60,000 bases of DNA. It comes from Liolophura sinensis. Taxonomy: Eukaryota > Mollusca > Polyplacophora > Chitonida > Chitonidae. A program made the position numbers and the translations under genes. Of the stretch, positions 14,101 to 22,164 are shown in pieces. The stretch spans positions 1,428,001-1,488,000 of the forward strand of contig NC_088302.1 in NCBI RefSeq assembly GCF_032854445.1, given 5' to 3'. The notes under the pieces are model-generated. The model was not told the DNA's origin, ran no database searches, and saw only the letters and a program-made list of their open reading frames with translations. Numbering within the stretch: the stretch's first letter is position 1; each line of letters begins with the position of its first letter.

Positions 14101-17100
14101 GAGCTACAGTTTTATGTTGAGGATGCCAGGGAGAGTACAGATGTCATATCCCTCACCAACTCTCTGCCGTACGCCATCGCCTTCAAGGTGAAGACCACTT
14201 CCCCAGAGAAGTACCGTGTGCGCCCAAGCGCTGGCATCGTGCGGCCTGGCTCCTGTGTAGAGGTTACAGTCTATCTACACAATTGTGAGTGTGCTTGGAA
14301 ATCTGAGGTATATTTCACATAGGCACACAAGGGGGAGACGTGATGGAAGCATTCTCATGTTTACCCTGAGCCACATCCTGTTAAACTTGAGCAGTTGTGA
14401 GGTGACACAGCTCCGCAGAGCTGTGATCATATTTGATGTGATGGCGTTCAGAAGTCATAGTGTTTCTTCTGCGCCTGCCTAGTTGAGTATTCCTGAGCAT
14501 TTCACGGTATCCTCCACAAGTAACATGTCTACCTCCGTATATAGTCATGTGTGCAGTGTGAAACATTGAAGGAATAAATACATAGAAGTCATAATAAGGT
14601 GAGCTGTATATTGATGTTGGCAGAATGGTGGACAGATAGGGTAATACTAATCCTGGGAGTTATCTGTACATGTACCGATGTACTTTTGTGGTTTATTACG
14701 TATAACATTTCCTTGTAGCCTACGCCCAGACAATATCCCGAGACAAATTCCTGATCATGGCTATAGAACTGACAGAAGACTACCCGACCAGTGTATCTGA
14801 CCTGTGGAAGACAGTGCCCAGGGAAAACATCATGGAACACAGGTATGTACATAGTCATCAGTGGAAACATTTACCTGTGGGAGACTGTGACTACCCGACC
14901 AGTGTATCTGACCTGTGGGAGACTGTACCCAGGGAGAACATCATGAAACACAGGTATGTACACAGTCATCAGTGGAAACATTTACCTGTGGGAGACTTTG
15001 ACTACCCGACCAGTGTATCTGACCTGTGGAAGACAGTGCCCAGGGAGAACATCATGAAACACAGGTATGTACACAGTCATCAGTGGAAACATTTACCTGT
15101 GGGAGACTGTGACTACCCGACCAGTGTATCTGACCTGTGGAAGACGGTGCCCAGGGAGAACATCATGGAACACAGGTATGTACATAGTCATCAGTGGAAA
15201 CATTTACCTGTGGGAGACTTTGACTACCCGACCAGTGTATCTGACCTGTGGGAGACTGTACCCAGGGAGAACATCATGAAACACAGGTATGTACACAGTC
15301 ATCAGTGGAAACATTTACCTGTGGGAGACTTTGACTACCCGACCAGTGTATCTGACCTGTGGGAGACAGTGCCCAGGGAGAACATCATGAAACACAGGTA
15401 TGTACACAGTCATCAGTGGAAACATTTACCTGTGGAAGACTTTGACTACCCGACCAGTGTATCTGACCTGTGGGAGACTGTACCCAGGGAGAACATCATG
15501 GAACACAGGTATGTACACAGTCATCAGTGGAAACATTTACCTGTGGGAGACTGTGACTACCCGACCAGTGTATCTGACCTGTGGAAGACGGTGCCCAGGG
15601 AGAACATCATGAAACACAGGTGTGTACACAGTCATCAGTGGAAACATTTACCTGTGGGAGACAGTGCCCAGGGAGAACATCATGGAACACAGGTATGTAC
15701 ACAGTCCTCAGTGGAAACATTTACCTGTGGGAGACAGTGCCCAGGGAGAACATCATGAAACACAGGTATGTACACAGTCATCAGTGGAAACATTTACCTG
15801 TGGGAGACTTTGACTACCCGACCAGTGTATCTGACCTGTGGAAGACAGTGCCCAGGGAGAACATCATGAAACACAGGTATGTGCACAGTCATCAGTGGAA
15901 ACATTTACCTGTGGGAGACTGTGACTACCAGACCAGTGTATCTGACCTGTGGAAGACAGTGCCCAGGGAGGACATCATGAAACACAGGTATGTACACAGT
16001 CATCAGTGGAAACATCTACCTGTGGGAGACAGTGCCCAGGGAGAACATCATGAAACACAGGTATGTACATAGTCATCAGTGGAAACATTTACCTGTGGGA
16101 GACTGTGACTACCCGACCAGTGTATCTGACCTGTGGAAGACAGTGCCCAGGGAGAACATCATGAAACACAGGTATGTACATAGTCATCAGTGGAAACATT
16201 TACCTCTGGGAGACTGTGACTACCCGACCAGTGTATCTGACCTGTGGAAGACGGTGCCCAGGGAGAACATCATGGAACACAGGTATGTACATAGTCATCA
16301 GTGGAAACATTTACCTGTGGGAGACTTTGACTACCCGACCAGTGTATCTGACCTGTGGGAGACTGTACCCAGGGAGAACATCATGGAACACAGGTATGTA
16401 CACAGTCATCGGTGGAAACATTTACCTGTGGGAGACTGTGACTACCCGACCAGTGTATCTGACCTGTGGGAGACTGTACACAGGGAGAACATCAAGGAAC
16501 ACAGGTATGTACATAGTCATCAGTGGAAACATTTACCTGTGGGAGACTGTGACTACCCGACCAGTGTATCTGACCTGTGGAAGACAGTGCCCAGGGAGAA
16601 CATCATGAAACACAGGTATGTACACAGTCATCAGTGGAAACATTTACCTGTGGGAGACTGTACCCAGGGAGAACATCATGAAACACAGGTATGTACACAG
16701 TCATCAGTGGAAACATTTACCTGTGGGAGACTTTGACTACCCGACCAGTGTATCTGACCTGTGGGAGACTGTACCCAGGGAGAACATCAAGGAACACAGG
16801 TATGTACACAGTCATCAGTGGAAACATCTACTTGTTGAAGACAGTGCCGAGGGAGAACATCATGAAACACAGGTATGTACACAGTCCTCAGTGGAAACAT
16901 TTACCTGTGGGAGACAGTGCCCAGGGAGAACATCATGGAACACAGGTATGTGCACAGTCATCAGTGGAAACATCTACCTGTGAAAGACTCGACCCAGGGA
17001 GAACATCGTGGAACACAGGTATGCCCACAGTCGTCAGTGGAAACACAGTGAATGAAAAACTCCTGAGTAGCACATAATGATCGGCCATATAAGTAAGTAC

Positions 17101-18768
17101 ATGTAAATTGAAGTCTTTTACTGAAAGTGAAAGTTCTACAAGCACACAGTGAGTTTCATGATGTCATTATATTTCCAGATTGCGATGTACACAAGTAACA
17201 AGGGGTGATTATTCGGAACCAACAGTAAGACCAGACAATTGGGAAATTAAACAACAGATTATATCATTAAGACGCCAGGTATGTACAATATGGTGTAGCA
17301 GTTAGTTTTGGTGAATATTCTTCTATATTAATTTACCGGCCTGGATAGCACAGTTGGTAGAGCGTCCGCTTCGGGACCGGTAGATCCAGGATCAATCCTT
17401 GATCGAGTCACACCTAAGACTTTAAAAGAGGAAGTTGTAACTTCCTCGCTTGTCGTTCAGCGTGAAGGGGATAGTGCAACGACTGGTTGACCAGTATCAG
17501 TATAATGGCTGGGGCGGGGCGGCTTACTTGCCTTCGGTAAGTCGTCTCAGTGAAGCAGCACTAAATAAAAGAGCGGTGGAAATCCGTCCTGCAACAAGGA
17601 GGCACATTACACGTACATGCACCCTAATGATTCCTTCGTCGTCATATGACTGAAAAATTGTTGAGTACGACATTAAACCCCAAGCACTCACTCACTCACT
17701 CTATATTAATTAGGCTGGTGAATTCTCTGTTACACATATGTAAGTTTGGTTTGTCTCTCTTTGAGCTCAAGTCCAGCTCATGCTGAATTCCTCTCCGGTC
17801 GTATGTGGGAAGGCCTGCAAGCAACTTACAGATGGTCGTGGGATTCCCCCGAACTCTGCCTGGTTTCCTCCTACATGTACCATAATACTAGCCACCGTCG
17901 TATAAGTGAAATATTCTTGAGTATGGCCTAAAACCCCAATCGAGGAAATAAATCTTACAAAAGTTTGTTTGGCTGTGGCTTGATTTCGGAAAGTTGGTCA
18001 GATACCTGTCAAAAATCAGGTATACTCCTCTCTACTCAGGGCACTCACTTTTCTCCATCCATCAAAGTGACTAGCTTAATATAGGTGACAAATCCTGGAG
18101 CACAATGTTAGACAACCAGCATTCAATCTGAGATAATTAGTAGTGGATCATGACTAGACCAGCAGGTGAAAATGTTTTGGCTGGAGACCATCAAGCCCCA
18201 CTCGTCTGGTTGATACAGATGGACTAGTTGCAGAGCTCAGATTAACAGCTGGCTACTCATACATGGTTGGTAAACACGTGTCATCAGCTGGATGGAGAAG
18301 TCAGCTGATACACTTAATACAGTGTAGAGATCGTTACGGAATGGCTCACAACAGTAATGGAGCATAAACCCTGTCATAACCGTGAAGAAATTTGATGATG
18401 AACTCAATCTGATTTAGACGAATGGTTGGTTATGGACCTATCAGTTGGTACTTGTCTTCATGTGAAAACGTTTCCTGTGGCTAGAATAAGTACTTTGGGA
18501 TTGAAGCCAATGATTGGTTGCGAACACTGTGCATAGCTAATCTGTGGTATAAGCTTGCTTTATCCTCGTTTACCACTCCTCGATAGTGTCTCCTCTCACA
18601 CTCTGTCTCCTTGCCCTGCAGTTGGACACCCTAGCAACATCCCATGACCGTATGCTGCGGAACTCCAAGATCACCCTGGGGCTTCAGATCCTCACCCTTT
18701 TCTTCATGTTCATATTCTTACTGTACCTGCTCCCTGATGAGGATCCTAGGCCGCACTGTACCTACTGA
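2013..18768 (+). CDS. MOSPD2: MOSPD2-like protein, 3' part of gene (eight coding exons, 5' end outside window)
   Basis: Exons are 2013-2137, 7126-7212, 9049-9123, 9524-9627, 14091-14284, 14719-14842, 17179-17278 and 18622-18768. They join in one open frame (956 nt, about 318 residues) with GT/AG at every junction. Domain order is the end of a CRAL-TRIO (Sec14-like) domain ending HMGGT, a polar linker, an MSP domain with the core FKVKTTSPEKYRVRP, the segment PRENIMEHRLRC, and a hydrophobic C-terminal anchor. This order is specific to MOSPD2. Known vertebrate MOSPD2 is an ER-anchored tether whose MSP domain binds FFAT motifs of partners at organelle contact sites and lipid droplets; the same role is inferred here. 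The N-terminal CRAL-TRIO exons lie left of the window. The odd feature is a 2.2-kb minisatellite carrying copies of the end of the sixth exon and its splice donor. No canonical AATAAA follows the stop closely; ATTAAA at 18858-18863 is a weak candidate. Confidence 0.9.
2510..2635 (+). mobile_element. SINE family B, 5'-truncated diverged fragment
   Basis: Contains GGATAGTTGTGGGTTCCCC, CACCATAATGCTGGCTGCC and AGAAATATTCTTGAGAAC, ending ACACCAATAAATAA. These match the 3' half of the family B copies at 17759-17953 and (reversed) 54726-54986. Confidence 0.75.
2963..5865. repeat. 53-bp minisatellite, about 55 copies, with a 900-bp higher-order duplication
   Basis: The unit contains CCTTTCCCAGTGATATGACA, AGGCATGGTTGAATCACAGC and CCTGTTTCCTCA. 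Variant units (TTGCATCGCC, TTTCGTCACCCTTTTGCATT, AAATTACACGG) recur in the same order. The block at 3241-3420 is repeated nearly identically at 4141-4320, exactly 900 bp later (17 units less one base). It lies in the first visible MOSPD2 intron; open frames inside are repeat artefacts. Confidence 0.97.
6070..6097 (+). other. G-quadruplex candidate in MOSPD2 intron
   Basis: Five runs of four to six G separated by single T, on the sense strand of the intron. This fits the four-G-run consensus with one-base loops. Confidence 0.6.
6583..6652 (-). mobile_element. SINE family B, short 3' fragment
   Basis: Carries GTTTCACGCCATACTCAAGA and ATGTTTCACTT followed by ATTATGGTGGGAG, the reverse complement of the family B 3' end. 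Only about 70 bp remain. Confidence 0.65.
7126..7212 (+). CDS. MOSPD2: MOSPD2 exon 2 in window: start of linker
   Basis: 87 nt (29 codons) between CTCTACAG and GTAAGTAG, reading DKFQYSYDPTVQKGF and then a basic, Ser/Lys-rich end. GGT|DKFQYSY continues the CRAL-TRIO end as MOSPD2 proteins do (GGTD then an F-x-YSY-like motif). Phase 0 at both ends. Confidence 0.85.
7213..9048. other. MOSPD2 intron between exons 2 and 3 in window
   Basis: No further exon seen. It is AT-rich with a TGACGTCA cluster (7942-8218) and a degenerate repeat of TGTTTTCATCA and CTGACCCAGG, about 25 bp per unit (8805-8975). Confidence 0.7.
7942..8218. promoter_or_regulatory. Cluster of six CRE palindromes (TGACGTCA), partly a 23-bp tandem repeat
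   Basis: TGACGTCA occurs at 7942, 8075, 8098, 8121, 8144 and 8211. The four middle copies are spaced exactly 23 bp within repeats ending ATGCCTAACC or similar. TGACGTCA is the consensus CREB/ATF site. Regulatory use is inferred only from site density; the array may be a chance minisatellite. Confidence 0.5.
9049..9123 (+). CDS. MOSPD2: MOSPD2 exon 3 in window: low-complexity linker
   Basis: 75 nt (25 codons) after TGTTACAG and before GTAAAATC, reading VTFAENTVYKSFSND and then a Lys/Glu/Ser-rich end. It keeps the frame between the flanking exons. The linker is poorly conserved, so the call rests on splice sites and phase; an alternative donor further right is possible because the frame stays open to 9288. 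Confidence 0.65.
9188..9320 (+). repeat. Dispersed repeat copy, also present at 25722-25870
   Basis: Shares GGTTGGATTGGCCAATTTC, AGAATATGCTTGAATAAA and TTGAAGAATTACAG in the same order and spacing with 25722-25870. An unclassified interspersed element. Confidence 0.7.
9524..9627 (+). CDS. MOSPD2: MOSPD2 exon 4 in window: linker up to the MSP domain
   Basis: 104 nt after CTATAAAG and before GTACTGTG, reading STAVNKNLNINRSAL and ending GRLLTI plus two bases. The nearby AG at 9529-9530 was not used because it gives an immediate TGA; the AG at 9522-9523 keeps the frame. The split codon AG|C makes the serine of ISPAEEL at the start of the MSP domain. A reverse-oriented SINE fragment begins about 60 bp downstream. 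Confidence 0.8.
9689..9923 (-). mobile_element. SINE family A, copy lacking its 3' tail
   Basis: Reverse complement matches family A: GCAGCACTAGACAAAAGAGC, CAGTATAATGATTTGG, and the head GGATCAATCCTGGGTCGAGT. The 3' tail with CACTCA repeats is missing on the left side. It lies about 60 bp after the donor of the exon ending at 9627. Confidence 0.8.
10085..10445. repeat. Degenerate tandem repeat, about 60-bp unit
   Basis: Five to six diverged copies of TTTTTTAGCTCCTGTA, ATAATGGGCTCTCAT and GATTGAAGGTTAAGC. Unit length varies through T-run length. Confidence 0.75.
10480..11450. repeat. About 203-bp tandem repeat, four to five copies
   Basis: Units begin AACATAGCATTCGTCTCCAA at 10742, 10945 and 11147. 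Each contains GATATGTTTTGTTTGTG, a T run, and ATAGCCAATCATGGGAAGCG. Copies are nearly identical, suggesting recent expansion. A lone partial copy lies at 12785-12875. Confidence 0.93.
11860..12183 (+). mobile_element. SINE family A, 5'-truncated copy
   Basis: Begins near the B box (GGTAGATCCAGGGACAATCC), continues through TTCAGCATGAAGGGGATAG, and ends with GTACGATGTTAAACCCCAAA and CGCTCACTCATTC. The A-box part is missing. Confidence 0.85.
12471..12697. repeat. 17-bp minisatellite, about 13 copies
   Basis: Unit TGACTGTTCCTATACTG with C/A variants (TATCCTG, TGTACTG). It lies within the intron before the MSP exon. Confidence 0.95.
12785..12875 (+). repeat. Isolated partial copy of the 203-bp repeat
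   Basis: Contains ATAGCCAATCATGGGGAGCG, TTTGCATGTCAAAGGC and CCCACAATGAAGTTTTT, matching the end of the 203-bp unit 1.3 kb to the left. The monomer may therefore exist as a dispersed element. Confidence 0.75.
13047..13795. repeat. 51-bp minisatellite, about 15 copies
   Basis: Unit contains CTCTGATTCCACTGTCTAGT, TGACTGCTATAGCAGGCCAG and CTGGTGGGATA. It directly adjoins a further T-rich degenerate repeat. Confidence 0.96.
13797..13965. repeat. Degenerate pyrimidine-rich repeat, about 32 bp
   Basis: About five diverged copies of TTTGTGTACCCCTTTTTTACC. It lies about 130 bp before the acceptor of the MSP exon. Confidence 0.75.
14091..14284 (+). CDS. MOSPD2: MOSPD2 exon 5 in window: MSP domain core
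   Basis: 194 nt after TTTTGCCAG and before GTGAGTGTG. It reads PAEELQFYVEDARES, then LTNSLPYAIAFKVKTTSPEK and YRVRPSAGIVRPGS. This is the conserved core of major-sperm-protein/VAP folds: the FKVKTT-P-x-x-Y-x-VRP strand and PG turn form the surface that binds FFAT motifs in VAP and MOSPD2. The exon is GC-richer than its surroundings. Confidence 0.93.
14719..14842 (+). CDS. MOSPD2: MOSPD2 exon 6 in window: end of MSP domain; donor is repeated downstream
   Basis: 124 nt after TTCCTTGTAG. It reads SYAQTISRDKFLIMAIELTE, then DYPTSVSDLWKTVPRENIM and EHR split by the intron. The RDKFLIMA strand closes the MSP domain. The minimal exon ends at the first CACAG|GTATGT (14842|14843), but its last 69 nt plus 42 nt of intron are tandemly copied, so 22 further donor-like sites follow up to 17018. 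The frame stays open without splicing to a stop at 15756-15758, so the first seven downstream donors (14953 to 15619) would also join exon 7 in frame. Confidence 0.9.
14774..17060 (+). repeat. Exon-end/splice-donor minisatellite in MOSPD2 (15 units of 111 bp and 7 of 73 bp)
   Basis: Each 111-bp unit is 42 bp of intron start (GTATGTACATAGTCATCAGT and on) plus 69 bp copying the end of exon 6 (DYPTSVSDLW to MEHR) and its CACAG|GTATGT donor. Donor-like junctions follow 14842, 14953, 15064, 15175, 15286, 15397, 15508, 15619, 15692, 15765, 15876, 15987, 16060, 16171, 16282, 16393, 16504, 16615, 16688, 16799, 16872, 16945 and 17018. That is 15 steps of 111 and 7 of 73, totalling 2176 bp. The 73-bp units lack 38 bp between two copies of ACCTGTGGGAGAC. 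111 is divisible by three and the units are open in the MOSPD2 frame; the 73-bp units shift it. Confidence 0.98.
17179..17278 (+). CDS. MOSPD2: MOSPD2 exon 7 in window: post-MSP linker
   Basis: 100 nt after ATATTTCCAG and before GTATGTAC. With the two bases carried from exon 6 it reads RLRCTQVTRGDYSEP and then VRPDNWEIKQQIISLRRQ. EHR|LRC across the junction matches a conserved MOSPD2 motif and confirms the phase at the exon 6 donor. The tail looks helical, probably a short coiled coil before the membrane anchor. Confidence 0.88.
17334..17699 (+). mobile_element. SINE family A, full-length copy with target-site duplication
   Basis: A box TAGCACAGTTGGTAGAGCG and B box GGTAGATCCAGGATCAATCC at the start, then the conserved body, ending GTACGACATTAAACCCCAAG and (CACT)n. 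TCTATATTAATT flanks it at 17322-17333 and 17700-17711, a perfect 12-bp duplication. It lies in the last MOSPD2 intron, in the gene's sense orientation. Confidence 0.92.
17759..17953 (+). mobile_element. SINE family B, 5'-truncated copy
   Basis: Runs from CAAGTCCAGCTCATGCTG through TATGTGGGAAGGCCTGC and GGTTTCCTCCTAC to GAAATATTCTTGAGTATGGC and a short A-rich tail. The tRNA head is missing. Confidence 0.85.
18622..18768 (+). CDS. MOSPD2: MOSPD2 last exon: C-terminal membrane anchor
   Basis: 147 nt after CTTGCCCTGCAG, ending at TGA. It reads LDTLATSHDRMLRNSKITL, then a hydrophobic span GLQILTLFFMFIFLLYLLP, then a short acidic tail ending HCTY. A single hydrophobic segment near the C-terminus fits the tail anchor of ER-resident MSP tethers. 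Confidence 0.88.
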   Translation: MDTLATSHDRMLRNSKITLGLQILTLFFMFIFLLYLLPDEDPRPHCTY

Positions 18769-20454
18769 CCACCTGGAAGGCTGGCGAGGGGTCACTTGGG
18801 CTGGTCGCTGGCTGTCCCCACCTATGCCCTCACTACAAGACAACACAGCCATACATTATTAAACAGTGCTGCAGGAGTGGGAAATGTTGGATCGTCATTG
18901 TGATATTTGTGTTATTGCATAATTTTGTAAACATCTTTTGATATAATCTTTCATGATTTTTGGACCTCTCATCTTTTTCTCTCTCTGTATTATTGGTTTT
19001 CATCTCTGTGAGAGAAAAACTATTTTTGTGCCCTTTTTTGTACGACCTTACCTTATCATATATATCATGATTTTGTTTGTTTTTAATTTTTTTAAAGTAA
19101 ACAGGATAATGGTAGTGTGAGATCTTTCATCAGTGTGCCAGCCTGGTGTATATTTTGAGACATTGTCAGTCTGTTGTTACACATGTAGAGTGTAGTTAGA
19201 TATATGGTAAGCTGGGATGTCGAGCTTAAAACCCTATGATAATTAAGCTGCATATGCTGGGAGTTTTCAAATGTACAAGCACTGGAGAATTGAGTATATG
19301 TCTTATGTATTGTTGTCAGTTTATCACTTACTGTAAATGTTGATATGGAGATATTTTTTACTGTTGTAGTATATCGAAAGGCGTAGACATGCTAAATGTG
19401 GAATCCATGTTAGGAGTTCTGGGGTTATCACATTGTATTTGTGAGTCTTGTTCATGGTGGAAACAACAGTACTAAAATAATCAAACCATATGCTGAGGTA
19501 GTCAAAGTTGTCATTGAACAGTGTTCCCTCCAGTGTGATCAGTCACAGTGCTGTATTTTGATAAACTTGAGATATTCTTTACGAATACATTACACACATT
19601 ACGAATAATGTCAGTGTAATTCAAGCATGTACTAGTTAGTAAATTATCAACTTTAATCTGCTGTTTAGTTGAAAGTCTGGTGTACGGCGAGAAATTGTGC
19701 TTGTGGTGTTTCAGATGCTTGTTTTGTATGTACATGTCAATATCTCTGATGTACCATTACCTTTGTTAGAAGCTGTGAATGTTTCTAATAGCAGCTTTTC
19801 CTTTTCCTCAGGTGTGGTTTATTTTTGATAAAGTATTATGGCAGAAGATTTCTTGTGCAATAAGATTGTATTTTGTAATGAACTCTGATCTCTGTTTGGA
19901 ACAAGCTGTGTTCATTGTACGAGGTCATTTTACAGAGCATGTCAGGTAATTATTAGATTAATTGCTGCTGGTACACCTGTACTATTATTACATAAGAGAA
20001 TATACACAGTGTGGGAAGAAACTCTTTATTGTAGGCATTAGCTGTATTTTTGTTGACATGCACCTACATTTAGCCTGGTGTAGTGATAGGAGCAGCTCCA
20101 ACCTCAACTTGTTTTGTTTCATATCAGGTTCATTTCTCCTCTAAAATCATTTATGTTAACTCAAGTGTTAAAGTGATAATTCAACTGCTAATGGGGATAC
20201 ATCACTGGTTGATAATGATGCATTACTGTCCTGTATATTTTGCTCCACATACCCATTCATGGCTCAGGTAAATTTATATGACGGTCACACATTGATCGTA
20301 TGCCACCCTCCATACTGGAAGATGACCCTTTCCATCTCTGATTGTCTTGTTGATACATGTTTTGTTGATTACCTCCATAAAAATCATGAAGTAAACCTAT
20401 TTATCGTGTATATTTTTATCTATTATTTAGTTTTGCTTTGTTTACGGCGTGTTG

Positions 20455-20715
20455 TATGTATATTTATTTCTTTGATTGGAGTTTTATGCCATACTCAAGA
20501 ATATTTCACTTATATGATGGTGACCAGTATTATTGTGAGAGGAAACCAGCAGAGCTTGTTTGAAACCATGACTATCTGCAGGTTGCTAGCAGACCTTCCC
20601 ACTTATGACCGAAGAGGAAGCCAGCATGAGCTGGATTTGAACTCACAGCAACTGCATTGATCGAAGGCTCCTGAGTAATTGAGCTGTGCTAGCACACTAA
20701 CCACTTAGCCCTGTA
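20455..20715 (-). mobile_element. SINE family B, near full-length reverse copy
   Basis: From TTTATTTCTTTGATTGGAG and TTTTATGCCATACTCAAGAA through AGGAAGCCAGCATGAGCTGG to a degraded tRNA head at 20675-20712. Diverged from the 54726 copy. Confidence 0.85.
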
Positions 20716-20742
20716 CAGTACTTAAAACATCATGTACCCGTA

Positions 20743-21275
20743 TGCTGCTTCACTGTAGTGCCATGCTGAAGACAATAAACATGGTTCCCTGATCGGCACT
20801 CAGATTTCCACCCACAATAGTGCTGCCTCACTGTAGTACCATGCTGAAGACACAAGACATGATTCCCTGATCGGCACTCAGATTTCCACCCACAATAGTG
20901 CTGCCTCACTGTAGTACCATGCTGAAGACAAAAGACATGGTTCCCTGATCGGCACACCAGTTTCCTCTCACCATAGTGCTGCTTCACTGTAGTGCCATGC
21001 TAAAGACAATAAACATGGTTCCCTGATCGGCACTCAGATTTCCACCCACAATAGTGCTGCCTCACTGTAGTACCATGCTGAAGACAAAAGACATGGTTCC
21101 CTGATCGGCACTCAGATTTCCACCCACAATAGTGCTGCCTCACTGTAGTACCATGCTGAAGACAAAAGACATGGTTCCTGATCGACACTAAGATTTCCAC
21201 CCACCATAGTGCTGCTTCACTGCATGCAATGCTGATGACACAAGACATGGCTCTCTGATCGACACTCCAGTATTC
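20743..21275. repeat. 78-bp minisatellite, about seven copies
   Basis: Units start TGCTGCCTCACTGTAGTACC at 20743, 20821, 20899, 20977, 21055, 21133 and 21210. Each contains TTCCCTGATCGGCACTCAG and TTTCCACCCACAATAG. Confidence 0.95.
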
Positions 21276-22164
21276 TGCGTTCTAAAAACTGATCACAGGT
21301 TTTTGAGTGAAAAACCTGTGAGGATGCCATTAAATAATAATTAAACAAGAATCACGTGCATGTACCACAAAAGATCTTGACTGCTTTAGCCAAACAGGTG
21401 AAGATTAATATACTCTACTTCTGTGCTTTTAACAAGGTGCTTTAAATTATGTACACTGTTTTTGTTTATTCATTCAAAACAACAGCACTGTATTGCAGCT
21501 TGTGTAGTCCAGAATGGAGTGTAAAGGAATCTGACATGCATTCATGTATGAACATGTATGTAGTCTTCTGTATAGAATTCACATCTAGTAGTCACTCCCT
21601 GTATGTTTCTTATTACCAGTAGAACTGAAGAAACACCGGTTCCCAGTCAATCTGCTTTTTGTCCAGTCAAAATTTCCTCTTGTCTTTGTATGGCTGAATT
21701 TGCTGATGTGTAGTAAAAGCCATAATCATTTAATTTCCTTTTGCTTCAGTATTTTGGGAAGTGAAATCCATTTGAAGGCAAGTCAGTGTAAGGGGCAGCA
21801 AGTAAATCTGACTTCAGTGAGACTCATACATATAAACATACAGGTAGGTTATCTCTTCAGTGATGTTTACTGTATTACATTGTTTAAACATAAACATACA
21901 GGTAGGTTTCATTCATTTGAAGACAATCATTGGAAGCAAATTGTCCAGATACAGGTAAACTGAAATGTTCAAATACTTGTACTTTCTGATGTACAGGCAA
22001 AAAGACAGTAAATCATTGCAACACGGACTATATACAAAACTCCCCAAAATATGACCATCAGGTTTAGATTTGGACTTAACAGAGCATAAGAGCTCTGTTA
22101 AAAGTTCATTTCAGTTTACATATACATGTCCAGGCTGGTAATATGGATCATACTTCTTTATACT

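Noticed and set aside
14757-15758. A 333-codon open frame of 37-residue repeats as an independent repeat protein
   Set aside because: It is the MOSPD2 exon frame running into its tandemly copied donor region; each unit contains 42 bp of intron start, and no separate start signal is seen.
17340-17410. tRNA gene
   Set aside because: A and B boxes are present, but they form the head of a SINE with body, tail and target-site duplication; no complete cloverleaf with acceptor stem was evident.
20743-21275. CRISPR array
   Set aside because: Units are head-to-tail repeats without unique spacers, in a eukaryotic intergenic region; the same holds for the other arrays.
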